A DNA stretch of 6,603 nucleotides from the NCBI GenBank assembly GCA_937915775.1, contig CALGGQ010000166.1, positions 1 to 6,603 of the forward strand, given 5' to 3'. Positions 1-5,641 of the stretch are shown piece after piece. Positions within the stretch are counted from its first letter, which is position 1; the number at the start of each line of letters is the position of its first letter. This stretch comes from an uncultured Clostridia bacterium. GTDB taxonomy: Bacteria > Bacillota > Clostridia > Oscillospirales > Acutalibacteraceae. Made by a program: the position numbers and the translations under genes. The notes beneath the pieces were generated by a model. That model was given only the letters and a program-made list of their open reading frames with translations. It was not told where the DNA came from and made no database searches.

Positions 1-1
1 G

Positions 2-391
2 CTCGTGGTGGCGATGGTGATTTTCGCCTTTGCGATGATCATCGCCGTGTTGTATAACACGGGCAATCTCTCGTTTCACGAGCGCGTAAAGGAATTTGCC
101 ACGCTGAAGGTTCTTGGCTTTTCCAGCGATAAGATACGTGCGCTGATGACAAGGCAGAATTTTATTCTATCCCTTATCGGTCTGATACTCGGTGCGCCGT
201 TTGCCAAGCCGATGCTGGAGGCGATGATGAACAGCAACGGCGAAAACTTTGATTACTATGCTACCGTTACGCCGTTGAATTACCTACTGGCAGGCGCGGT
301 AGTACTTGCCGTATCCATGGCGGTCAGTCTGATGTTTACAAAGAAGATTCAAAAACTGGATATGGTTGAATCGCTGAAAGGAGCAGAATAA
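2..391 (+). CDS. FtsX-family ABC transporter permease, C-terminal part (5' end outside window)
   Basis: This is the last ~129 residues of an integral-membrane permease subunit of a MacB/FtsX-type ABC transporter. It would sit in the cytoplasmic membrane and work with an ATPase presumably encoded upstream. Three hydrophobic segments are visible: near residues 1-18, 50-70 and 90-112 of the visible part. The first is followed by the family signature FHERVKEFATLKVLGFSSDK, the cytoplasmic coupling segment 'ER..E.A.LK.LG'. The protein ends with a short basic tail (KKIQKLDMVESLKGAE), as FtsX proteins usually do. The frame is open to the left edge with no ribosome binding site, so the GTG codons at 5 and 8 are internal and the gene is cut by the window. 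The stop TAA shares its last base with the next ATG (TAATG), indicating translational coupling. Family assignment is firm; the transported substrate is unknown. Confidence 0.88.
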   Translation, partial: LVVAMVIFAFAMIIAVLYNTGNLSFHERVKEFATLKVLGFSSDKIRALMTRQNFILSLIGLILGAPFAKPMLEAMMNSNGENFDYYATVTPLNYLLAGAVVLAVSMAVSLMFTKKIQKLDMVESLKGAE

Positions 392-1071
392 TGGCAAGAA
401 AAGACGAAATCAAATCCGCCTACAAAAGCCTCGGCAAAGCGCACAGCTTTTATGACGGAATGATGACGGGAACTACCCTGCTCGGCAGATTGATGGATAA
501 AGCCGTGTGGCAAATGGACGGCGACGACTTGCTGGAATATCAGTCCGAGGCGTTCGCCGCCATCCCTGCCGATTTTGACGGAAAGCTGCTTGAAGTGCCT
601 GTCGGCACAGGCGTACTCTCTATGCCCGTTTTCAAAACGCTACCGAAGGCGGATATCACCTGCCTCGATTATTCCGAAAAGATGATGGCAAGCGCCGAGC
701 AGCGAGCAAAGGAAATGAACATTACTAATGTATCTTTTCGGCAGGGCGATGTAGGCAATCTTCCGTTTGATGACGAATGCTTTGACGCAGTGGTATCGCT
801 CAACGGTTTTCATGCCTTCCCCGATAAAGAGGCGGCGTTCAGCGAAACCAACCGTGTGCTGAAAAAAGGCGGCATCTTCTGCGGCTGCTTTTATGTAAAA
901 AATGCTAACTCTCACACGGATAAAATCATTAATTCAATTTATGTAAAAAAAGGCTTTTTCACACCGCCGTTTGACACGGTTGAAAGCCTCAGAGAAAGGC
1001 TTGAAAAAATGTATGCAGAGGTTCGTGTCAGCAATGTTCAAAGTATCGCATATTTCCAATGCGTTAAATGA
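391..1071 (+). CDS. class I SAM-dependent methyltransferase (Methyltransf_11-like)
   Basis: A soluble methyltransferase of 226 residues with a Rossmann-type SAM-binding fold. Motif I is LLEVPVGTG (residues 66-74), the acidic residue ending strand 2 is Asp93 (CLDYSEKM), and the next loop is QGDVGNLPF (118-126). Motif II is CFDAVVSLNGFHAF, and the post-motif helix and strand RVLKKGGIF lie near 155-163. The order and spacing match UbiE/Methyltransf_11 enzymes. In motif I the usual Gly-Cys of DxGCGTG is replaced by Pro-Val (EVPVGTG), a subfamily variation that keeps the glycines needed for SAM. The start is supported by AAAGGAG at 377-383, seven bases before the ATG, and by the 1-nt overlap with the permease stop. 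The stop TGA overlaps a possible ATG of the next gene. The methyl acceptor is unknown; the operon suggests a small molecule rather than rRNA or DNA. Confidence 0.88.
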   Translation: MARKDEIKSAYKSLGKAHSFYDGMMTGTTLLGRLMDKAVWQMDGDDLLEYQSEAFAAIPADFDGKLLEVPVGTGVLSMPVFKTLPKADITCLDYSEKMMASAEQRAKEMNITNVSFRQGDVGNLPFDDECFDAVVSLNGFHAFPDKEAAFSETNRVLKKGGIFCGCFYVKNANSHTDKIINSIYVKKGFFTPPFDTVESLRERLEKMYAEVRVSNVQSIAYFQCVK

Positions 1072-1715
1072 GAAAAAAGATGAAGTATACAGGAATGCCG
1101 CAGGGTATGTGGCTATTATATAAAAACTCATTTAAAAATAATATGATATCTGTTCTCGGCTTTGATAAAGGAACGGCAAAGGAAATCACGCAAAAGGCGG
1201 CGCCAAAATACAGAGAAATTATTGAAAAGCTCCCTGAATTTGAAAAGGCTGACCGCTTCAAAATGAATGCCGTCAACTGCGCCCTGTTGATTGCATTTCT
1301 TTTGAATATGGAAGAAAAGCCGTCGGTTGAAAAGCTGACGGAATATTATTCAAAATCCATGATGACCGCTCCGACAAAGGCATTTTGCAGGCTCGGCGGT
1401 AAAAACAAATACAGCGATAAGGACATTGCTTCAATGAAGGCGACGGCTGAACTCAAAGCGGCGGACAGAAATCCGTATTCCTGGAATATGGAATATCTCC
1501 CCTATTCCGACGGCAGCGGCTATGAAGCGCGTTTTACAAAATGCGGCATCTGCACACTGATGAAGGAATACGGACTCTATGAATTTACTCCTGCTATGTG
1601 TCACCTTGACTATGATATGAGCGAGGCGGGCGGCGCCAGTGTATTTGTCAGAGAATATACGCTCGCTAGCGGCGGTCCGTACTGCGACTGTGGATACAAA
1701 AAGAAAGGCATATGA
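1068..1715 (+). CDS. ATC hydrolase-family protein (PF14196-like), paralogue 1
   Basis: A protein of 215 residues (211 if translation starts at 1080) resembling the L-2-amino-thiazoline-4-carboxylic acid hydrolase family. The named family member opens the thiazoline ring to N-carbamoyl-cysteine; most bacterial homologues have no proven substrate. The C-terminal signature is intact: FTKCGIC (156-162), a Cys at 178 with Asp181 (PAMCHLDYD), REYTLASGG (195-203) and CD at 206-207. The N-terminal half is helical and poorly conserved. A second family member at 3857-4501 has the same Cys/Asp spacing. Two starts are possible: the ATG at 1068, which overlaps the upstream stop (ATGA), and the ATG at 1080. 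The latter gives MKYTG, matching MKYKG in the paralogue, so 1080 may be the real start. Neither has a strong ribosome binding site, which suggests coupling to the upstream gene. The family call is likely; function as a true ATC hydrolase is uncertain. Confidence 0.82.
   Translation: MRKKMKYTGMPQGMWLLYKNSFKNNMISVLGFDKGTAKEITQKAAPKYREIIEKLPEFEKADRFKMNAVNCALLIAFLLNMEEKPSVEKLTEYYSKSMMTAPTKAFCRLGGKNKYSDKDIASMKATAELKAADRNPYSWNMEYLPYSDGSGYEARFTKCGICTLMKEYGLYEFTPAMCHLDYDMSEAGGASVFVREYTLASGGPYCDCGYKKKGI
1704..1708 (+). promoter_or_regulatory. ribosome binding site that fixes the start at 1717
   Basis: AAAGG lies eight bases before the ATG at 1717, inside the end of the upstream gene. The same frame is open further upstream to an ATG at 1639, but that codon has no comparable site and would overlap the previous gene by 77 bases. 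The start is therefore placed at 1717. Confidence 0.7.
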
Positions 1716-1716
1716 T

Positions 1717-2556
1717 ATGAAGTATAAGATTGAAAAGAACACCGTTCAGGAAACACTGATCATTCCGCTTTACGGCAGAAAGGTCTGCGCCGAGCGTTAC
1801 CCCGAAATGCTCAACGACGAAGAAGCACAGCGTATCATTGACAACATTGATTACGATTTTGACGAAAAAGGAAAACTAATGGAAAAGCAGCCAGGTCTGT
1901 TCGGGGCGCTTGAGGTGGCACAAAGGCAGTACGACCTCGCTTTTGAGGTAACGGATTATCTCAAAACGCATCCCGAGGCTGCCGTTATTAATCTTGGCTG
2001 CGGGCTTGATACCACTTTTACAAGAGTAGATAATGGGCAGTGCTGCGGCTATAATATTGACCTGCCAGATATTATTGAGATAAGAAACGAGCTGCTCCCC
2101 GCAGGCGAGCGAGAAGAAAACATTGCCGCCGACTTAAACGACTTTTCGTGGTTTGAAAAGATTGCTTTTGACGAAAGCAAGGGTGCCGTTTTCTTTGCGG
2201 CTGGCGTGTTTTACTATTTCAAAACCGAACAGGTGAAGGCCTTATTCTCCGCTATGGCAAGGCATTTCAAAGGCGGAAAAATTGTGTTTGATTCCTGCAA
2301 CAAAATCGGCGCAAAAATGATGACGAAAACGTGGCTCAAGGAAGCGGGAATATCGGACGTCAGCGCCTATTTCAGCCTTAGTAACGTGAACGAACTTTAT
2401 TCTTGGAGTAACGATTTTAAGTCGGTAACGGCAAAGCCTTATATGAACGGCTATCGTAAAATAGATAAGCGCTTCGGCGCATTTAATCAGATGATGTCCG
2501 CCTTTGGCGACAAAATCGTAAAAATGCAGATTGTGAGGATTGACTTCAATGAATAA
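1717..2556 (+). CDS. class I SAM-dependent methyltransferase, LCM/TcmP type (PF04072-like)
   Basis: A soluble methyltransferase of 279 residues related to leucine carboxyl methyltransferase and polyketide O-methyltransferase (TcmP-like) proteins, which methylate carboxyl or hydroxyl groups. The hallmark is motif I, VINLGCGLDTTFTRVD (residues 90-105), close to the family pattern 'NLGCGLDTRFxRxD'. It is followed by the strand-2 motif NIDLPDIIEIR (114-124) with an acidic residue for the SAM ribose. AADLNDFSWF (138-147) and the FFAAGVFYYF strand (159-168), followed by a helix, complete the core. The Arg usual after GLDT is Thr here. The N-terminal cap region (1-85) fits the family. The gene begins one base after the preceding stop. 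It overlaps the next coding region by eight bases, so all three are probably translated together. The family is clear; the acceptor substrate is unknown. It is unrelated in subfamily to the two flanking methyltransferases. Confidence 0.87.
   Translation: MKYKIEKNTVQETLIIPLYGRKVCAERYPEMLNDEEAQRIIDNIDYDFDEKGKLMEKQPGLFGALEVAQRQYDLAFEVTDYLKTHPEAAVINLGCGLDTTFTRVDNGQCCGYNIDLPDIIEIRNELLPAGEREENIAADLNDFSWFEKIAFDESKGAVFFAAGVFYYFKTEQVKALFSAMARHFKGGKIVFDSCNKIGAKMMTKTWLKEAGISDVSAYFSLSNVNELYSWSNDFKSVTAKPYMNGYRKIDKRFGAFNQMMSAFGDKIVKMQIVRIDFNE
2535..2539 (+). promoter_or_regulatory. ribosome binding site that fixes the start at 2549
   Basis: GAGGA lies nine bases before the ATG at 2549. The in-frame TTG at 2540 follows the site immediately, too close to serve as a start. 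The protein therefore begins MNKPDYKNW, and its first eight bases overlap the end of the upstream gene. Confidence 0.72.
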
Positions 2557-3331
2557 ACCCGATTATAAAAACTGGATACCCAAATGGATGATAACTGCCG
2601 GGATTATCGGAATTATATTATCATTAGTATTGTTATTGATATTTGTGTTCGTACTTCACGGCACGGCAAGGATTATTGTATCCGTCATTCTTGCACTGGT
2701 ATTTGCTTTTATGTGCGTGTATCTCGTATGGTGCATATTTGCAAATAATAAGTTCTCATATGACGGAGAGAGAAAGCTCTCAAAGAGTATTATCGACGGG
2801 ATTGCCGAGTATATCGAGCTGCCTGACGGCGCAACGGCGCTCGACGTTGGCTGCGGCAGCGGCGCGCTTTCAATTGCCGCCGCCAAGAAAAACCCACATA
2901 CAGAAATTATCGGCTGCGACCTTTGGGGCAAGGAATATGAATTCAGCAAGCTGCTCTGCAAAGAAAATGCAAAAGCCGAGGGCGATGAGAACGTGAAATT
3001 CCAAAAAGGCAACGCCACTTCCCTGCCCTTTGAGGACGGGCAGTTTGACGCGGTGATGAGCAACTACGTTTACCACAATATTCCGAGCCGCGACCGGCAG
3101 GCAATTCTGCTTGAAACCCTGCGTACGCTCAAAAAGGGCGGCACCTTTGCTATTCACGATATTTTTTCAAAAAACAAATACGGCGATATGGACTCTTTTG
3201 TTAAGAAACTTTATGATATGGGCTATGAAAAGGTTGAGCTCATTAACACCGCAGACGGCAAATTTATGAGCAGCAAAGAAGCAAAGAGAATGTTCCTTTC
3301 AGGCTCAAAGCTGCTTGTCGGTAAAAAATAG
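2549..3331 (+). CDS. membrane-anchored class I SAM-dependent methyltransferase
   Basis: A 260-residue protein with two N-terminal membrane segments (about 13-36 and 41-64) followed by a cytoplasmic methyltransferase domain from about residue 75 onward. The SAM-binding core is canonical: ALDVGCGSG (97-105), Asp124 in IIGCDLWG, KGNATSLPF (153-161), FDAVMSNYVYHNI (166-178) and TLKKGGTFAIHDIF (194-207). The hairpin-like pair of transmembrane helices joined by a short loop would place both termini, and so the catalytic domain, on the cytoplasmic side. That position suits a lipid, isoprenoid or membrane-transiting substrate, but this is inference. A family of gut Clostridia methyltransferases shares this layout. 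It sits fourth in the visible operon, with an 8-nt overlap upstream and an 8-nt gap downstream. The methyltransferase call is firm; the substrate is unknown. Confidence 0.88.
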   Translation: MNKPDYKNWIPKWMITAGIIGIILSLVLLLIFVFVLHGTARIIVSVILALVFAFMCVYLVWCIFANNKFSYDGERKLSKSIIDGIAEYIELPDGATALDVGCGSGALSIAAAKKNPHTEIIGCDLWGKEYEFSKLLCKENAKAEGDENVKFQKGNATSLPFEDGQFDAVMSNYVYHNIPSRDRQAILLETLRTLKKGGTFAIHDIFSKNKYGDMDSFVKKLYDMGYEKVELINTADGKFMSSKEAKRMFLSGSKLLVGKK

Positions 3332-3339
3332 AGGTTGAT

Positions 3340-3825
3340 ATGATACTGAAATACGTTATTGAAAATATAATCTTTCTCGGACTGTTTACCGTACTCGTTT
3401 GGTGCTACACGATAGGCGGCACGATTAACGCCGTGTTCTTTTATCCGAAAGAGTATCAGCAAGCGGCAATTGAACGCGGGCTGACAACGGAGGAAAGCAT
3501 TAAAAAGCGGCGTAGAATCTTTCATTGGACATTTATCCCGATAATGCTGATGGCACTAATCATCATTGTCGGCGTTATCAATAAGGCAGATACCTTTAAA
3601 GATGCCTATCTCCAGTCGCTTCTGTTTCTTGAAATTATGAATATCTACGACGGCATTGTGATTGACAAAATCTGGGTAGGCTATTCAAAACTGTGGAAAA
3701 TTGACGGTATGGAGGATGTCCCCTTTGTGCAGACATGGAAACAGGTGCTTATCAAAAGAAGTATTCTCGCGGCAATCTGGATTCCGTTATCAGCCGCAAC
3801 TGCAGGACTTGCCCTGATAGTATAA
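3340..3825 (+). CDS. small multi-pass membrane protein of unknown function
   Basis: A 161-residue hydrophobic protein that I do not recognise. About four membrane segments are visible, near residues 7-32, 62-81, 88-106 and 140-160. Between the first two is a charged stretch (PKEYQQAAIERG, then KKRRR) that is probably cytoplasmic by the positive-inside rule. A notable sequence, EIMNIYDGIVIDKIW (98-112), places two aspartates at the end of the third membrane segment, which could be functional. There is no signal peptide cleavage site and no known catalytic motif. The start is supported by GAGG at 3331-3334, five bases before the ATG and partly inside the stop codon of the preceding gene. It is the last gene of the operon, just before a strong terminator. 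It may be a membrane partner of the anchored methyltransferase or of the transporter, but nothing in the sequence proves this. Confidence 0.75.
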   Translation: MILKYVIENIIFLGLFTVLVWCYTIGGTINAVFFYPKEYQQAAIERGLTTEESIKKRRRIFHWTFIPIMLMALIIIVGVINKADTFKDAYLQSLLFLEIMNIYDGIVIDKIWVGYSKLWKIDGMEDVPFVQTWKQVLIKRSILAAIWIPLSAATAGLALIV

Positions 3826-3855
3826 AAAAACAAGCAGAGTTTTCTGCTTGTTTTT
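3826..3855. terminator. bidirectional intrinsic terminator between convergent genes
   Basis: A perfect 13-bp stem (A5 CAAGCAGA / TCTGCTTG T5) closes a GTTT tetraloop at 3839-3842. It is flanked by an A-tract on the left and a T-tract on the right, so it can terminate transcription from both strands. It starts on the base after the stop codon of the + strand operon and ends two bases before the stop of the - strand gene at 3857. It therefore serves both transcription units in a 31-base gap. Confidence 0.93.
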
Positions 3856-3856
3856 C

Positions 3857-4501
3857 TTATCTTGGATTTAATTTTTTATCGCCTACTATCCAGTAGTCGC
3901 ATTCGCCTTCGTTTCTTGCAAGGGTATGTTCTCTGTGAAGAACGCCATGCTGGAGTCTGAACATTACCTCGTCAGTTGCACATAGGGCAGGCATTAATTC
4001 TTCTATGCCCTCCCTCTTGCAGAACTCGCAAATCGGGCAGCGAGTGAATTTGTAATAACTGCCGTCCTTGTGCAGGCTCTCGTCAAAATGCACTACCCAA
4101 TTAACCGGATAATCGTTTTTGTTTTTCTCGTACCACGCCTCATATTTTTTCATATCGCGGTACCATTTCTTTTCGCCTTTTGCGGAATTGATGTCCGTCA
4201 TACCGAAAAAGGTCTTGAGAAGCGGTGAGGTCAGCACGTCCGTCATCACTTCGCCCATTCCTGCGGGCGTAATCTCTTTATCCGTGCCGAGCCATGCAGC
4301 CGCAAACACATACGCAAAATACGCATTCATTGCCATCGGATTACCCGGTCCAAGCTCATCAGCACGGGAAAGTAAGCCCTTGTACGCTTCTTTGCCGTTT
4401 TTAATTGCCTTTTCAGCAAGAGCAGGCGAATACCTTTTTTCAATGCTTTTCTTAATCATCGGGCTGAAAGCTGCCCAGTAAATGCCTTTATATTTCATCA
4501 T
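3857..4501 (-). CDS. ATC hydrolase-family protein (PF14196-like), paralogue 2
   Basis: A 214-residue protein of the L-2-amino-thiazoline-4-carboxylic acid hydrolase family, divergent from paralogue 1 at 1068-1715. The C-terminal core has FTRCPIC (152-158), Cys174 with Asp177 (PALCATDEV), REHTLAR (190-196) and CD at 201-202. The distances Cys155-Cys174, Cys174-Asp177 and Arg190-Cys201 equal those in paralogue 1, with one residue gained or lost between Asp and Arg. The usual Gly-Gly before the last Cys is replaced by NEGE, so the active-site loop may differ. The gene stands alone with its own strong promoter and a probable operator, unlike the paralogue inside the operon. The start is either the ATG at 4501 or the adjacent one at 4498. 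The second lies six bases after GGTGA and gives MKYKG, matching paralogue 1. No membrane segment is present, so it should be cytoplasmic. The true substrate is unproven. Confidence 0.83.
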   Translation of the reverse strand: MMKYKGIYWAAFSPMIKKSIEKRYSPALAEKAIKNGKEAYKGLLSRADELGPGNPMAMNAYFAYVFAAAWLGTDKEITPAGMGEVMTDVLTSPLLKTFFGMTDINSAKGEKKWYRDMKKYEAWYEKNKNDYPVNWVVHFDESLHKDGSYYKFTRCPICEFCKREGIEELMPALCATDEVMFRLQHGVLHREHTLARNEGECDYWIVGDKKLNPR

Positions 4502-4516
4502 TAATCACCGTAATAT

Positions 4517-4545
4517 ATTATAGTTAGTTAACGCTAACTTGTCAA
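4517..4545 (-). promoter_or_regulatory. consensus SigA-type promoter of the ATC hydrolase-family gene
   Basis: Read on the - strand, TTGACA (4545-4540) and TATAAT (4522-4517) are both perfect consensus hexamers separated by 17 bp, the optimal spacing. Transcription should start near 4510-4511, leaving a leader of only about 10 nt before the ATG at 4501. A promoter this strong is usually kept in check by a repressor, which fits the inverted repeat in its spacer. Confidence 0.88.
4522..4539. promoter_or_regulatory. putative repressor operator (inverted repeat inside promoter)
   Basis: AGTTAG and CTAACT form an inverted repeat with 6-bp arms and a 6-bp centre (TTAACG on the + strand). It fills the 17-bp spacer and touches the -10 hexamer. 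Size, symmetry and position are those expected for a TetR/AcrR-type dimer blocking RNA polymerase. No regulator gene is in the window, so the binding protein is unknown. The same arms were not seen elsewhere in the window. Confidence 0.62.
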
Positions 4546-4597
4546 TGACGTATACTATTTTTTATCATTTTGTAGTACGGGAAATGCTGTTATCATT

Positions 4598-4625
4598 AAA
4601 CAGGGAAGCTACCGCTCCCCTGTTT
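4598..4625 (-). terminator. probable intrinsic terminator of the phosphatase unit
   Basis: Read on the - strand, AAACAGGGGAGC and GCTTCCCTGTTT pair over 12 bp, including one G-U wobble, around a GGTA tetraloop, five bases after the stop at 4631. On the + strand the wobble becomes an A-C mismatch, so the structure is best in the - strand RNA and fits the upstream phosphatase gene. The - strand T-run is short (TTT then AAT), whereas the + strand has six T. The terminator is thus somewhat weak, or bidirectional. Confidence 0.72.
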
Positions 4626-4630
4626 TTTAG

Positions 4631-5638
4631 TTATTCGATAGATTTGTTGGATACGATAAAGGTAATGCGTTCCTCGAAGGAGGGACCGCCGTGATTTCTT
4701 TTAATACCGCCGTGGTCGGTGGTAATCAAAATCAGCCAATCCTCTGTGTCGTAGGTATCGCGGCTTTCAATGGCTTCAATAATATCCATACCCGTTGCTT
4801 CGGCATTTCTGAAGCCGTTGACATACCGCTTATTCTGCAGCGAAAAGCCCGTGGCGTGACCGCTGTGGTCGGTATACTCAAGGGTGGAGAAAATGAAGTC
4901 GGAGCAGTCCTCGTTTTGAAGGTCGCTCAAAATATTCGCTTTTGTGCCGTTATCATCCTTTGCATCGAGGAATATGCAGTTCAGATTGTTTTTTTCAATG
5001 TAGTCCTTCTCGTTATTGTAGGTGGCATTCGGCGTATTGAAGTGTCCGTCCCACGAAACGTAGAAGGCGCTTTTCTTGCAGAGCCCTGTTTCTACGCTTT
5101 CAAGCAGAAGCGTTTTCGGCTCGACAGGCTTTGAGATATAGTTTTCAGTTAAGCCGAAGGTATATGCCCACTGCCCCGTCAGCATGGAGCACCAGCCGGG
5201 CGCCGTGGAGGTATCCTGCACATTTTCCTCAGGATAGTTCACACCGCCGCAGAAGCTGAATACTGCCTGTCCGCCGCCGTCAATCAGATGGTTAATCGCG
5301 CTGCGCTTGGAATTACCGAGCAGGCGGAACAAATCTACCCGACAGCCGTCGTAACCGATTACGATGGCTTTCTTTTTTGTTTTACCCGCGGGAAGCGGTG
5401 CTTCAAAATGGTTTTTGATAAGGGAATAAATCTCTGTCTGTGGAACGGCGGTTTCCCAGGTGTTATCCATCATCGTAAGGCTGTTCAGTTCCTCTTCAAA
5501 GGGAACCTCGCTCACCGCGTCATCCCCTTCTACCATCCAATCCGTCGGTGCATAGATAAAGCTAACATATGCCCAAGCGCCTACAGCAAGCAGCGCAATA
5601 ACGCAAACCGGTATAATAATCTTAAGTGCTTTTTTCAT
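4631..5638 (-). CDS. membrane-anchored alkaline-phosphatase-superfamily enzyme (phosphodiesterase/pyrophosphatase-like)
   Basis: A 335-residue hydrolase with an N-terminal signal anchor (basic KK, then a hydrophobic helix at about 6-28), so the catalytic domain should face outside the cell. The metal and nucleophile set of the nucleotide pyrophosphatase/phosphodiesterase branch is complete. It comprises Asp97 (VIGYDGCR), the probable nucleophile Thr145 in TSTAPGWCSMLTG (143-155), Asp257 and His261 (EYTDHSGHATG), Asp308-His309 (TTDHGG) and His316 (NHGG). These residues bind two zinc-type ions and form the phospho-enzyme. The protein is compact, ending only 19 residues after the last His. The substrate could be a nucleotide, lipid head group or wall polymer; the sequence does not say. 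AGAGGG (5647-5652) lies eight bases before the ATG, inside the end of the phosphatase/kinase gene, and the two are separated by three bases, so they are probably co-translated. Lipid A or teichoic acid enzymes of the same superfamily are less likely because of the motif pattern. Confidence 0.85.
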   Translation of the reverse strand: MKKALKIIIPVCVIALLAVGAWAYVSFIYAPTDWMVEGDDAVSEVPFEEELNSLTMMDNTWETAVPQTEIYSLIKNHFEAPLPAGKTKKKAIVIGYDGCRVDLFRLLGNSKRSAINHLIDGGGQAVFSFCGGVNYPEENVQDTSTAPGWCSMLTGQWAYTFGLTENYISKPVEPKTLLLESVETGLCKKSAFYVSWDGHFNTPNATYNNEKDYIEKNNLNCIFLDAKDDNGTKANILSDLQNEDCSDFIFSTLEYTDHSGHATGFSLQNKRYVNGFRNAEATGMDIIEAIESRDTYDTEDWLILITTDHGGIKRNHGGPSFEERITFIVSNKSIE

Positions 5639-5641
5639 TAT

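Noticed and set aside
1639..1716. Extended N-terminus for the TcmP-type methyltransferase
   Set aside because: The extra 26 residues are translated from the end of the upstream gene in another frame, and the good ribosome binding site points to the ATG at 1717.
2656..3063. Open frames of 135 codons (-) and 117 codons (+, 2643-2996) within the anchored methyltransferase
   Set aside because: Both overlap a gene with canonical SAM motifs, show low-complexity composition and lack start signals.
4547..4580. Imperfect inverted repeat CGTATACTA ... TAGTACGG upstream of the promoter
   Set aside because: The arms match only with a 2-base gap and enclose a T-rich stretch. It could be chance in AT-rich intergenic DNA.
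4691..5134. Open frame of 147 codons on the + strand
   Set aside because: It is antisense to the catalytic half of the alkaline-phosphatase-like gene, whose motifs are complete. Its hydrophobic look comes from codon complementarity.
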